Source of the DNA: Bolinopsis microptera
Lineage: Eukaryota; Ctenophora; Tentaculata; Lobata; Bolinopsidae
Length of the DNA: 64,000 nt
Assembly (NCBI RefSeq): GCF_026151205.1
Contig: NC_087072.1
Coordinates: 4,698,084-4,762,083, forward strand
Direction: 5' to 3'
The notes beneath the pieces are model-generated. The model was not told the origin of the DNA. It saw only the letters and a list, made by a program, of their open reading frames with translations, and did no database searches. Made by a program: the position numbers and the translations under genes. Positions 12,501 through 24,457 of the stretch are shown here, piece by piece. Position 1 is the stretch's first letter. The number at the start of each line of letters is the position of its first letter.

Positions 12501-15500
12501 GATAATCACTTGGGGATCGTTAATATATCATCTATACTATAAACTTGACGAAATTTCCTCGGCAATAGCATAGAGCAGAACAAATTGACCAAAAATTGAC
12601 CTTGTTGAAAACAATTTCAGCTCGCAAATGGAGTTGAAAGCTTGCGATTCTTAGCAGGGTTATAGAAAAAGGATATGCATAGAATTAGAATTAGAATTTT
12701 GATTTAGGCATTATAATTTGTTCTGTTATTACGTCAGAAGTGAGGGAAAATATGTGTTAGAATAAAAGCACAACTTCAGGTAAGTTTTACTGCACCGTTG
12801 CTTAGCTACCTCAAATGATTGCACGTGCTTCAGCAAGCGTGCTACCTTATTATATTACGAATGTTATTTTAGAGTAAAAGAGGAGTGAAACACTGAACAC
12901 ATTGCTCATAATATTTGCCTCCCTAAAGCTAGCAAAGTCATATTGATAAATTGGGAGGAGAGGGACTTGAAATCCGGTGGTGTGCTAGAACCTTTGAGTG
13001 GTGATTTTGAAGTAGGATCCATCGTTCATGTCAGGTAACAACATCATTCAGTATAATTAAATCTCGCTCTATTTCTAAATCAAGTTTAAAAGTTTTTGTC
13101 TAAAAAAGTGTAAAACATAAAGAATAACAATTACAATAATATATACCATGTATATGGTATCGGGTGATTGTCAGATCAGATGGTGGTCCAAGAGAGACTG
13201 CTGGGGCACCTGACAGAAAACCGTATCGCAATGAAAGCCCCGAAACGGTGTCAGGTTTGTGACTGAAGATTCTGATCAAGCTCAGGGTTGAGTCTACACA
13301 GTGTCGCCACTTGCCGATGCCATTTGATGCGAGAAGACACTGATGTAAGTGGGAAGTTATGTCTAAGAAACAGCGTGTGGTTCGGGTGCCGGTTGAACGC
13401 ATGTAAAAGGGAGGGTATATCCGTATTTCGCTGCTAGTGATGCAGTCCTTGGCCCGGTAGCTAAGGCTTCCCCGTTTCTCGCTCATTTGTGCTCCGATGG
13501 GCTTGTGACCTCTGCGGGGGTCAAGTGCAGGATGAGGGACATGGCCGACCAGGAGAATGTTGTTTTTGGGAGATAGAGTAGGGTTGATTTGGTGTTGTGC
13601 CTTCGCAGTTTAACTGTATCTTTACTGTATTGACGTGGATCTTACTAGTATAAGCATTAAGCAATAATCTTACATTCAGGGCTGAGTTCAACCAAAATAG
13701 ACCTACAGAGATAAAGTTTCTAACACAAAATGATATTCCAGCCTACTTCATAACCGTGGATGTTGATGGGAAAACTGTTAACTACGGAAATGACCGGACT
13801 AAGGTATATCCTTGATGTAAATACTTGAGTTTACACCTGATATCTTGATTAGGTCGATGCGTTGTGCTTAATGTTAGATGTGTTTCTCAGTTTTCAGTTG
13901 GAACGGATATGATATGCATATATTGAGCTCCTTGATTTCCCTGATCTACCACACTAACTGCAAGGGTTAATTATAAACACTTTTAATTTTTTAAACAATG
14001 ATGTTCGAATGTTACACAAAATAATCCCAGTACAAAAAGACCTTAAAGAACCAATTATCACCTGGCGGAACCTACGAATACTACATTTATGTAACCAACG
14101 AAGGATATTCCGTGAACTTTAACGGGGAAATTCTAGAACCTACTCTTTTCGCTAAAACCGGTAAATTTTTGAACAGAAACTTTCAAAACTTAATTCGTAG
14201 AAAAAAAAAAGAAGAAAGATTTACAGTTACGGAAAATTTTAAAGACACCAGTCCAATAACGGAATACTATAAAATAATTATAACATTTTGTTAAATGTAA
14301 TAAAACGTAAACTAATGTTATTACGAAATCTGTCAATATCTCAGATTGGCAGTGTATGGATATAGACACGGACTACGGTGGATATGACATGAGTACCGTA
14401 TCTTCTACTGGACTAGGGGACTGTTACAAGAAGTGCAAAGATTTGGTCGGTTGTCAATCGTTCTTGATCATCTATAATGTTGGAAATGATGGCTTTGTTG
14501 AGAATGATGTCCAAAAACTGAATGATTGTTATTTGAAGAGTCGCAAATATGGTGCGGGAGCGACAGCTAAAGCGGGTCTAAAAGCAGTCAACATGGATTG
14601 CTTGATAGGTTTTATATGTTTTATTTGTGTTCTTTTCCTATGGAAACTGAAATTGACAACATTATCAATTATTGAACTAATAAATTATAAAATGATTTAA
14701 GTTGATTTTGTGCAATGTTGCTCATGCTTATAGAAGAAAACAAAATTGGCTAACAATCTGTATCATGTCCTTTGCAGATAATACGGATGTAACGAAACTG
14801 CAATGCGGAGGCGCTCTTTTCAACAAAGTTGAGGTGTTTTCTGGTAAAGGTAGGAGGTGTTGAAAGTTATGTTCGAGGTATGAAAGACATTGTTTGAGAC
14901 CTGTTCGAAATTTGACCGAATCGAAGCAGGATAGTCCGATTTCTATTTAGTCTCTTATAACATTAATCAGTAAACTTTGTAACACTTTTACCCTATCAGT
15001 TGCTCTATGCTCGCTCCCTTTTTTCAGTGTTAGATGCATAATGTGGAAAAATAGTAGAAGATCAGCTGCAGTTTTGATTTATGTGAAAGGTCCCAATTTG
15101 GTCAATTTTGTGTTTTTATTGCCAGGGAGATTTCGTCAAATTAAAAATATAGTATAACTATAGAAATAAGAAAGTGGTTTACAAAATATTTCTCAAAATT
15201 TTTTTGGAAAAAGGCTAGTTCGGAAAAATTTGGAAATCAAATGTTTTAAAATTCTAATATATTATAATACATTGATTCATTTTGCTGAGAAATCTGATTA
15301 AGGATTTGAAAAGTAGAACCACCGATAAGCTTGAAAAAAGACATTGTAATACCTGTATCAAAATTATTACTATATAAGATGCTTATTCAAACCTAAAATG
15401 CTCAAAAAATCATCATTTCATTACAGATTGTGGGGGTATCACGTTTCACAAGAAGCAGTACAGACTGCGTAAAGGAGCTGAACTTTTGGATAGTGAATTG

Positions 15501-18500
15501 TCCGATATAACGTGGACATTCAGTGAGTTTATATGTCATTTAAGACCTTTAACCATGATGCCAGTCAGCTAAGGCCTTGGAATTAAGCTAAGGGCTGTCA
15601 GTTTGAGTTGAAAAGTGATCATGTACTCGGACGTAACCGATAGCTCAATCTTTCTACGCAGGGAAATTTTAAAAACTTGGCCCGTCGGCCTTCATTTTAC
15701 AACATACTTACCAGCAATATCTATCAGGTTGTCCCGCTGGAGAAGGAAAGTCATCTGATGGAAAATGTGAAAGTTGCAGTGGGAATACTTACAGCGATCA
15801 GGGTACTGGATCATGTCAAGAGTGTACCGGCTGTACCGGTAAGTCCAAAACGAGACCGAGATAAGCAGGGGGGCAGGGGGCCGGGGGGGGGGGGGGGGGG
15901 TAGGGATGACATGTCCAACAATGTCCGCCTTTGTCCTGTCCTTGGTCTTGTCCCGAGTCAAAAAAATTACAAAGTTATCCTGGAAACAACTTTTGTTTAC
16001 TTTTCAGGTTACCCTGATCATAATGAGCCATAAATATTTTTTCTCATTGACTAATCATTCAATACCAATCCTGTAAATTATTCCTTAATCTGACAGTTTC
16101 ATGCGAGAGTCTTCCCTCAAACTGGAATGAAATGATGACAGAGACAGAGTTCCCTCTTCCGCCTGGGGATGAAGTGTCCCTGAAGTGTAGTCCCGGACAC
16201 ACTCTGACTGGAGACAGCACTGTCACATGTATAGAAGGAACAGATTTCTCATCCACTAACGCTCCCTCTTGTATAAAAGGTTTGAAGACATTGGCATGGT
16301 GCAATTATTGGTTTTTCTTCTATTCTTAAAATTTGAGATCATAATGAGCCATGAATATTTTTTCGAAGCCGACCATTTGATTCACGATTTTCGAATGTAG
16401 TTATTTCTATAAAAAATGCCACCATCTAATAGGTCTAGATCTTGTATCCAAGTACAATAGTCCTCGGCAGTATCCAGATAGCCTGACCCCTGTTCGTGAA
16501 CAGTTGTTCGTGAACAACTTATGACATGATGGTTACCAGATCATATGACTGCATAATAACAGTACACAGAAGTGACAGACCGCGTTTTCTGTCAGTCCCG
16601 TCAACTGTGATATCGTAATGCCAGCTAGTCCTTTTATACTCAAACATAACAGCAGTTGTAAAAAGGTCTTGAGAGTGAGCTTCTTTCCAGAGAGGACAAT
16701 AAGAAGTCTCGTGCATTCTCTAGGGAGCTGGAGGCCGTGGGTCCATTAATTTCGTTCAGTAGACAGAAGAGTACCATGTCAGGAATTGGAATAGTTGTTG
16801 TTGTTGTTGATGATGGCAACTGATAATGGCAAATTATGCTAGTCGTAACTAATTGCATTCAAGATACCATACATACCATTCAATTTCATAACATTTCATG
16901 ATTGATATGCGGTCATATGATCTGGTAACCAATCAACTGTTCGCGAACATTTTGCTGTCCACTTTTATCCGCTAATGTCCGCCTATGTCCGCCTATGTCC
17001 TGTCATGTCCTGTCCTTTTTGGATTCTATGAAACAAGCGGACATAGACGGACGTGTCACCCCCCCCCCCCCCCCTTTTTATACACTGATACAGCCATCAT
17101 CGTATCAATCTAATGAATGCTTCTACTGTTTCAGATTGTCCTCCTGCAACATACAAAGATGAAGAAACTACAGAATGCAAAGAATGTCCTCCAGGAACTT
17201 TCAATGGAGAGGCGGGGCTGAAAACTGAATGTTCTGCCTGTGAGCCTGGGGAATTCAGCCCTGAGGGTGCCACCTCTTGTACATTATCTTGTGTGATAGG
17301 AAATGAATTGAACACCGAAAAGAATGAATGTGGTGAGTAATCAAATACAGTAATTGAATGTTTTGGATTTTCTCAGTAATTTTTGCTGGTCTGCGTAAGA
17401 TAATATATAAAAACAATTAAATGTAACAAAAAAAAAGTGAAATAATAACGTAGTTCGTTATCTAAGATGTTTTCTATTAAAAATTAGTTCGACAATAGGG
17501 GGCTACGATGGTGCATGTCAATATTATCATCTTGAAACCTCTTCAGAGCCCTGTCCAGCAGGAAGCTATAAAGACAGTTCCATGACTGAGTGTAAACTAT
17601 GTCCTGACAACACTTACAGTGCAGCGAGTGTTGGGCTGTGTACACCATGTCCTCAAGGATCTCACGCTAGTAAAGATAATGCACGTTGTGGTAAATGTCT
17701 AGTCTTACTAACTAGTCTTACAGCTTACTATCAGCTAGTCTTACCGCTGAGTAGGGATGTAATTTGCTGATAACTTTCATTTTTTCGACCGCTTTATCGT
17801 AAATGACAAGTATAAACCAACTTACATCAAAGCTGAGGAGTGAGGGACTAATCATTCAATACCAATCCTGTTAATCATTCCTTAATCTGACAGTTTCATG
17901 CGAGAGTCTTCCCTCAAACTGGAATGAAATGATGACAGAGACAGACTTCCCTCTTCCGCCTGGGGATGAAGTGTCCCTGAAGTGTAGTCCCGGACACACT
18001 CTGACTGGAGACAGCACTGTCACATGTGTAGAAGGAACAGATTTCTCATCCACTAACGCTCCCTCTTGTATAAAAGGTTTGAAAACATTGGCATGGTGCA
18101 ATTATTGGTTTTTATTCTATTTTAAAAATTTGAGAGAAAGCATCAATTATTGCATATTATTGGTTTGATTATCCTTCCACAAAAATTAAGCAATTGTCTA
18201 ATGATCATGTTTGAACATTGTTCTTAAAATCCTCTTGCAGACGTATGCAGCCAACTGCCGAATATACAGAACCTACAAACGCTCACAGAGTTTCCAGTGT
18301 CCTATGATACCCCGGTGACAGTGCACTGTGACGCTGGGTACTCTTTAGAAGGTAGTGACGTCATCACTTGTATCAGAAATGATAACTACCGGTCTGTCCA
18401 TGGTCAACTTCCTTCGTGCGAAGAAAGTGAGTCAAATTTAATCTGGCAAAGAAAAATATTTTATCTTTGGATTTACATTCATCTGTTGTCGAACTGTAAT

Positions 18501-21500
18501 TCTGTGCAATTCTATCAGAAATAAAAATTATAGGTTAAAGGTAGAGCAAAATGTGATTAATTTAATTTGATAAAATGATGCACATTTTCATTAACTATAA
18601 TGGTTGTTGACTCTCAAACTATCAGAGTCCTGTTCTGGTTTACCTCCTCACATCTCACATCTGAAGACGGACACGCCTTTCCCCGTGAGTCACGGTACAG
18701 AAGTGTCAGTCAGTTGTTCAGAAGACAAAGAACTGAGGGGTGACGAAGTGATCACGTGTAACCAGGTTACAGACTTCCAGTTTCAGCAAAAACCTAAATG
18801 CAATGATGCCGGTATGTGTTAGATTGTTGCAACAACTTTTAGGAGAAAATCAGATGATTCTTTTTATTATGGTATTATTTTGATATTTTCTAAGTAACAA
18901 AATGCAGCAGAACACCAAATTTATACATTGAAATTGACAGGAACTTGTACGGAGTTGCCGATAGGAAGGCATTTGAAAACAGATTTAGTATTCCCGGTGA
19001 AGAAGGGAGCTGAAGTGTTCGTGAACTGTGTTGAGGTGTTCACACTCATTTCTGGAGACAGAATGATAACTTGCGTACAGGATGCTGACTACATCTCACA
19101 GAGGCAACTTCCCACTTGTATTATTGGTGGGTGAAATTTATGTCATTGTCATGCTTATTTTACCTGACGTCATATTTACTGATATCTAAATGGCTACGAA
19201 TGCAAATAAAAACATTTTAGTCCGCTTAAATTGGAGCTTTTCCCATAACAGTAGTTACTTCCAGATAAGTGTAGAGGACTACCAGACATCTTCAACTTAA
19301 AGACCAGCAACGCACTACCAGTGGACCACGGAGCAACAATAGAATTGGACTGTATCTCCGGATACAGTCTGTCAGGGAGCAACCTTATCACCTGCATCAA
19401 GGATGCGAACTGGGATTATGAGGACACTCCTAACTGTGTTTTAGGTGTTTTTATATCTAAATCAAGCAAATTTAATAATATTAAGTTTGATGATTATCTA
19501 TCATTAACAGAAGGCCAATAATATGGCATCCCTTTAGCCGAACAATGTTACCTAAACCTTTAACAGATTCTTCTAACTCGTTCACCCTCAGAAATGTGTA
19601 CAGAACTACCAACCTCTGTATCAGACATGACAACAACCAGCACATTCCCCGTGATAGTAGGAACTGTGGTGGAAGTGAACTGCAAGCCAGGTCACACTCT
19701 CGCCGGTGACAACACTATTATCTGTATTAAAGGCACTTCCTTCACCATCAAGCAACGACCAACTTGCACCATAGGTTTGTTTTCAGCTGAGACTTTCAAC
19801 CGTCGATCAGTTGCGCTCCTTATATGGGCTTATCGTGTTGCCATATAAGGGCAATTTAATTATTTAATGCCTTCTTTTTCAAGATAAAATGTTTTATTCC
19901 AGATTCACTCAGATACTTCCAAGATTATCAGCACTTGTCTTTAGTGCAATAACAAATATCAAGAAAACACTAACATTACAATATTTTCTAGAGTACTGCA
20001 CGGGGATGATGTTAGAGAACTACCTGTCAACTGACTCCACATTTCCAATAACGTACGGAACTGCTATTACAGTGGAGTGTGACTCTCAACACGTGATACA
20101 GGGTAGTAAAGTTATTATCTGTCAGAAAGGGATCCTCTACTCTCACCAGTCCTTCCGTCCTCGGTGTGTCAACCCAGGTAAACTTACTTGTTATATATTG
20201 ATTATATATTATTTATCCTACAAAAGAATTTATGTGATGAGTTACTTCAAACCTGTTTCTTAACAGTGTTACTAGCTTACTTTACAATATGTTACTGTAT
20301 ACCATATTATGTTAGTCAATGTTTGCCCAACATTCAAATGACAGTTATGTATTCCTAACATCCTGTGCAATCATATCAAATATTTCAGATTTCCACAAGT
20401 AAAACTTAATGTATCTTGTTATTATTGTCCAGTCTAGTTGTTCTTTACTTAATTGTACTGTTCAATAATCAATAACTTTCTCCCCTCAATAGCCAACGAA
20501 TGATATTTACCCTTAACGACAGATATAAAATAAAATACATTGAATCTAAGATAGTGGGATGGAAACTCTACTGTTCCGGGGGCAGTGCCTCCTATCAAGC
20601 AGATGGTTCTCTTTTTTTCCATCGTTTATTGGGCCCCAATCCCACCCACTATCGTGGATTTTCTAATGTTCCAACCATTTTTATTCTTTTAAGCTTAAAA
20701 GGAATATCTGTGGTTTCGTTATTGACTGCTAGCATAATATTTTCATGTAACATAATGATATAGCATATTACAATATTCCATAAATTTGATATAATAACAT
20801 TATTATATATTCATAGCTTCATAGCTTGCAGTTTGTACACTGAAACTAATGACTTACTTAACCGCTTATTATTTTCCACGGGGTCATGTAGTCGATTAAC
20901 TAAGCTTCTGTACACACTCCGCTTGAAGACTGATAGCAGGGCTTCAAAAAATGAGACTTCGTATCCTGACCACCTGATGTAAAATTAATGTAAAATCCGG
21001 ATTGGAGTATTGTTTATGAGTCGCATGGTTGCAATGTATTCTTGTGTAAAATTGTATAAATTAATGTAAGGTTTAACTTGTCAAATTATTGTTATTAAAA
21101 AATTTAAAATGTTTGAAATTTGAGATGTTCTAGGTACATATATTATATCTAGAACATTTCAAATTGTGAGTTTACCAGTTACGAAGTGCTTTTAAATGCT
21201 GCTCGGGAAGTTCAAGTAGAGCCTGTGAGAATTGAGGGACAAAGTCTTTGGGATAACATAAGGAAGGGAACTCTGGTAGTATACAGAACACCCGTAACTG
21301 CTCTTGCGTTACTATCTGAAAAGAGTTACTTACTAAGAGTTACCAAGTAAGAGTTACTATTTGCAAAGAGTAAGATTGCAAGATAGATGAAGTTAGTATC
21401 AGTAACGCTACAGTACTAGATCTAGCAGTTCAGAATGTCATAGTTACTTCAATATGTCCGGAATTTAAAAAATTCATATATCGAGCAAAATAATTAATAA

Positions 21501-24411
21501 TAAAATGTCACGTGAAAACCATAACCACTCACATCACTTGGGAGATGAGGTATAACATGGTGCTCCAACATCCCTGAAATAGCTTTGTGATACTCCGCGT
21601 GTTTTATAGTCCGTAGTTGTGCCATTGTCTTTCTCAGCCGTGTCATGTCAATGCCACTACCTTCGCCTAGCTTTGTTCTGACTTTGTGTGGCACGAATAG
21701 ACTGTTGATATTGGCTACGTTCCCAAACAGCTGAAAATATTTTAAATGTAAATTTAGATTGGGGCAAAACTAGGAAATGTCTTCGCCACAGAAACGTGAA
21801 GGTTATGAGGGTATGAAATTGCAAATTTGTTGTCATTTTATTTGACCATTTTACGACGTCTTGTCTGGCATTTTAATATCTGTAAGTCTGAAAATCGATG
21901 ACTCTAATGCAGCGCATACCTAATATGGAAATAAACTTATTAAAAGTAATGTATTTTAATGAAGTAATTAATCTTTAGTCTTAACTTACCCGAGTAATAT
22001 AGGTAACTAGTTGAGTAGGATCATTAAGTTCTTCTAAATCTGCTAAAGTAGATGCGAACTTTTCTTCTGATAAGTCACATGACCGTGTGTTACAAAACAA
22101 ACTCTTGTTCTGTTCTGTTGAGAAACAATTGTATTAATATGAAAACATATTTTCAGTGTTAAGTTGAGCATTTTGAGTTTGAAAACCACATGCGCAGAAC
22201 TATTTGCAGTTTCACAACAATAAATCTTTGACCACATGTGTAATGTTGGTTGGTCGTAGAGTCGTAGGGTAATACTCACTTGAAAATCTTGCAAATGTCT
22301 GTTCTCCACCACAATAAATATCTCCCAAGAAGAAATCAGCTGAAAACAAACAATCACTTTTAATCTACTCAATAAGACGAGATAAATTTCAATTAACTAA
22401 AGTCGCGATCAAAAATGTATTAATGAAAGAAGAGTAGAGTATATAAATTACCATCAGTCCAGATATCAGGGAAGAGAGTAGGGGTAGGAATGTTGTGAAC
22501 TACTCTCCCCACACCCAGCTGACCGGAGGAGCAGCTCCCCCACCCGTATAGCTTAGCTGTGACGTCATCAATCTCACGTGACAACGACATGGCTATCACG
22601 TGGTTATATCCAGAACTTATAGCATCTATCTGAAACAGCAGTGTTACAGTGGTTAAGTGTTTACCAAAGTTACGTACACTTCCTACAATATTACTGATCT
22701 TCGAAGTGAGTAGAAACTAGAAGGGATACAATAATATTACATGTTGGAATTAGTTGAGAAATATTGGCTTTCCAAGTTAAACATTCGATTACTAGATAGA
22801 TAGATGATAAGATCCCGAATTGAAAGCTCAAATTAAATTATATAGATACAGTAAATGCCGGTAAATGGTTCCTAAAATAGATGTTATAAAACATCTCTCT
22901 AACAAACCTTGTCACCCATAAGTTCCTGAACCTGTCTCGGAACTATCTGCTGGCTTGTATTGGCGTGTCCGAGTTGCCCATAATTACCATCACCCCACGT
23001 GAACACAGCTCCTTTAGCAGTGAGCACTGCTGTGTGGTGCTCTCCACAGCACACAGACACTATACAGTGACTCAACATAAGGTGCACTAAGCGCGGTGTG
23101 GGGCGACGCATCAGGTCACCCAGACCAAGCTGACCAAATGAGTTACTGCCCCAGATAAAGAGATGACCGGAGACGGTCAGCACGCCGTTGTGTCGCGCTC
23201 CTGCTGATATCTGGGGAGGAAGTGGCGTGTGAGCCACGAGGCTGTTAGGTATTAAAGGTTTTCAGGACCAACTTCCATAAAAGGAATTATCAAACGTACT
23301 AATACAAAATCAGTTGATAGATAGTGGACTATCACCAGAAAGAGAATGTACTGACTTGTATGATAGGAACTCCATCCAAAGCAGTAACTCTGCTCGGTGT
23401 ATAACAAAGCTTCTGTTCTGAGTTACAGCCAAGTTGCCCAAACGTGTTATCCCCCCAACTGAACACTTCTGCTCCTTCACATAACGCTAATGTGTGGCGA
23501 GCCCCGCATGAAACATGGATCACTTTTACACCTGATTGGTTTAATTCAGTTGAGTTTATCGTGTTCACAAGGTTACCTCACAGATGGTACTACCACATAA
23601 TGTTACTCAAATTTAGTAGGTAACATTAAAGTATCATAATATGTGAAAAGTAAAGTAACCTATGAGGGGTCTGAGTAAGGTTGGTTTCTGCACGAATTGT
23701 GGAGGAGGATGCCCACATTGGCCCTGAGAGTTGAAACCCCAGGAGCAGACTGCTCCTGAACTTGTTACTCCTACTGTGTGATCTTCACCACATGCAACTG
23801 ATTCTGTGAGAGATCATGTGATATATTTCAACAAAATCGGTAATGGCAGCATGTAGCATGTAACACATGGCCCGATCAAATCCTGTAGTTGCAGTCACGT
23901 GTCATTACTTCAACCTCCTTCTTGTCATTAACCACCACTTTTATAAATCTTAAAGGGCTAACAAAGCAGCAGGAATTTCAATATATTTACTTATAGTAAT
24001 TACTTATAGTAAAAATTTCTAAAGAAGAAACGATAGCAGGAGGTGTGTTATCTCCTGGTCTGCCGAGCACCTCAACTTGACCAGCTGTATAGAGCAGACC
24101 ATCTCTTGTTAGCACAACTGTACTCCTCTTACTGCCACAGATATTGCGCACATTATCTCCACTCACACCTGATGCAAAGGGAATGTAAACTGTGAAGTTA
24201 TATTAAGTCATCTCATGCATGGTAGTTATGGACGAAAGAAGGTACAGTATGAACTTTTCTTTAGTGAAAGCCAAAAGACTCTGTGATCCAAACTAAACTA
24301 GATTATATATGTACCTTTGATATTTAGATGATTTAACTCTAGCACACTCCCATTTCCAACTACTCCCAGTTGACCATCAGAAGCTCTACCACAGCACCAA
24401 ATGTTAGACAT
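6377..24411 (-). CDS. HERC4-like: HERC3/4-like E3 ubiquitin ligase, 14 exons seen, 3' end off window
   Basis: Minus-strand exons: 24411-24315 (starts at ATG), 24168-24004, 23803-23660, 23531-23356, 23210-22908, 22629-22452, 22339-22280, 22114-21990, 21730-21533, 21315-21176, 20973-20858, 8733-8582, 6891-6736 and 6586-6377. Reading phase is consistent at every junction, giving 740 codons. Exons 1-6 encode seven RCC1-type blades (GQLG or GQCG signatures, SCGARHTLAL, CCGEHHTAVL). Exons 7-13 match the linker of small HERC proteins (LRVFCILPEFP, NWW, FYIHEL, CKYPFVY). Exon 14 begins HECT (LKVRRDHL, GVKKELFLLLMKELLSPDYG). The catalytic-cysteine lobe is not in the window and should lie to the left. 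In known relatives RCC1 blades bind partners and HECT transfers ubiquitin. HERC3 versus HERC4 cannot be decided here. Introns 11 (12.1 kb) and 12 (1.7 kb) each contain another gene on the opposite strand. Confidence 0.9.
7522..8256 (+). CDS. Secreted coiled-coil protein with F-lectin/discoidin-like domain
   Basis: A single-exon ORF of 244 codons inside intron 12 of the antisense HERC-like gene. Residues 1-18 form a signal peptide (MFLAFLLLLVPYSELVCG). Residues about 45-105 form heptads consistent with a coiled coil that could trimerise the protein. Residues about 112-244 resemble a fucolectin (F-type) / F5/8C fold: PEKAVDGH, a cysteine in TTCTLPGQW, INVHKNRLNGMRVYVMVD, CRIDTV, then CTGNTGIGVEFVL and LEFREIAVYSP. 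In relatives this domain binds fucose or other glycans outside the cell; glycan binding here is inferred. An ATTAAA at 8290 could serve in polyadenylation. The ATG at 7522 is the first of the frame and directly starts the signal peptide. Confidence 0.75.
   Translation: MFLAFLLLLVPYSELVCGNEDPGGETLEGKNWNKLDKTLSLMRSQVNSTNLYVQEIRIFLQSVTTRMDRLEQALEKVEQSVAEKILKLEETVLGVLEAMETAKKSGELIPAVKVEQSSTFPGLPAGPEKAVDGHLATQSHTTCTLPGQWFRYHFSQRRAVGQIKVVNGKINVHKNRLNGMRVYVMVDNLNRLPCRIDTVAVREGDTFQAQTYYLDCTGNTGIGVEFVLNTTNCLEFREIAVYSP
8734..10750. other. HERC-like intron 11, upstream of the CCP-protein gene
   Basis: No gene seen. It probably contains the promoter of the plus-strand CCP-protein gene; I see no clear TATA box or other defined site. 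Weak direct similarity exists between about 9935-9975 and 10165-10210. Confidence 0.4.
10751..20503 (+). CDS. Secreted PLAT-like/FN3/PAN/Cys-rich/8xCCP mosaic protein
   Basis: Exons: 10751-10802, 10952-11194, 12271-12387, 12461-12518, 13680-13803, 14031-14160, 14345-14608, 14778-14843, 15427-15522, 15728-15838, 16097-16279, 17135-17332, 17547-17690, 17894-18076, 18241-18426, 18626-18811, 18941-19126, 19265-19444, 19592-19774, 19992-20177 and 20493-20503 (stop TGA). All junctions are in phase, giving 1,028 codons. Residues 1-17 are a signal peptide; 18-98 look like a PLAT-type beta sandwich (weak call); about 138-241 FN3; 242-329 PAN/apple (CMDIDTDYGGYD, CYKKCKDLVGCQSF); 384-420 and 482-595 ephrin-receptor-like Cys-rich repeats (CPPGTFNGEAG, CPAGSYKDSS); CCP/sushi modules at 421-481 and 596-1025. 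No membrane anchor is seen, so it is probably extracellular. Most exons from the PAN module onward are phase 1-1, which favours module shuffling. The whole gene lies in one intron of the antisense HERC-like gene. The function is unknown; adhesion or complement-like recognition is a guess from the domains. Confidence 0.82.
11303..11743. mobile_element. G-capped GGACA-family element, 440 bp
   Basis: The left end is 23 G (11303-11325) followed by TGACATGTTCGCCTATGTCC. The right end reads GACGGACGTGTCA and then CCCTCCC. The core CTGTCC..GATTCTATGAGACAA is present in the same orientation at both ends (11350 and 11680). It sits in intron 2 of the CCP-protein gene. No target duplication is obvious, and the right C run is short and interrupted, so this copy looks eroded. 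Confidence 0.65.
12519..13679. other. Intron with an unclassified repeat-like block
   Basis: This is an intron of the CCP-protein gene. At 13100-13560 there is a GC-richer block with an open minus-strand frame of 128 codons. I recognise no protein family in it and suspect an old repeat rather than a gene. The rest is AT-rich and featureless to me. Confidence 0.4.
15868..15960. mobile_element. Solo end of the GGACA G-capped family
   Basis: A G run (15883-15900) is followed by TAGGGATGACATGTCCAACA and CTTTGTCCTGTCC, matching the left ends of the family elsewhere. It begins 30 bp after the exon ending at 15838. No matching right end lies nearby. Confidence 0.55.
16040..16345 (+). repeat. CCP exon plus flanking intron, duplicate copy 1
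   Basis: About 300 bp around exon 16097-16279 is nearly identical to 17845-18135, including intron sequence on both sides (GACTAATCATTCAATACCAA upstream, GGCATGGTGCAATTATTGG downstream). Only two residues of the 61-residue CCP differ (E/D and I/V). Confidence 0.92.
16508..16947. mobile_element. Inverted-repeat element (MITE-like), about 440 bp
   Basis: GTTCGTGAACAACTTATGAC followed by GGTTACCAGATCATATGAC at 16508-16552 is mirrored by GTCATATGATCTGGTAACC and GTTCGCGAAC at 16911-16947. The interior has no coding signal. It lies in an intron of the CCP-protein gene. Confidence 0.7.
16975..17074. mobile_element. Solo right end of the GGACA G-capped family
   Basis: The block reads GTCCGCCTATGTCCGCC, then TTGGATTCTATGAAACAAGC, then GACGGACGTGTCA and 16 C (17059-17074), the same order as the right end of the 440-bp copy at 11303. 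It ends 60 bp before an exon. Confidence 0.65.
17845..18135 (+). repeat. CCP exon plus flanking intron, duplicate copy 2
   Basis: Partner of the block at 16040-16345, in the same orientation. Because the exon phases are symmetrical, the duplication added a CCP module without shifting the frame. Two Cys-rich exons lie between the copies. Confidence 0.92.
21118..21168. repeat. Short intronic hairpin
   Basis: TGAAAT..GTTCTAGGTA is mirrored by TATCTAGAACATTTCA with AT-rich sequence in the centre. It lies in HERC-like intron 10, just downstream of exon 10. Confidence 0.5.
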
Positions 24412-24457
24412 TTACCTGTTAAACATCTACTGTACACATTCTTAATAGAAGAGGATA

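Noticed and set aside
13100-13486. Minus-strand 128-codon frame as a gene
   Set aside because: No start context, domain or splice signals, and it lies in an intron; more likely an old repeat.
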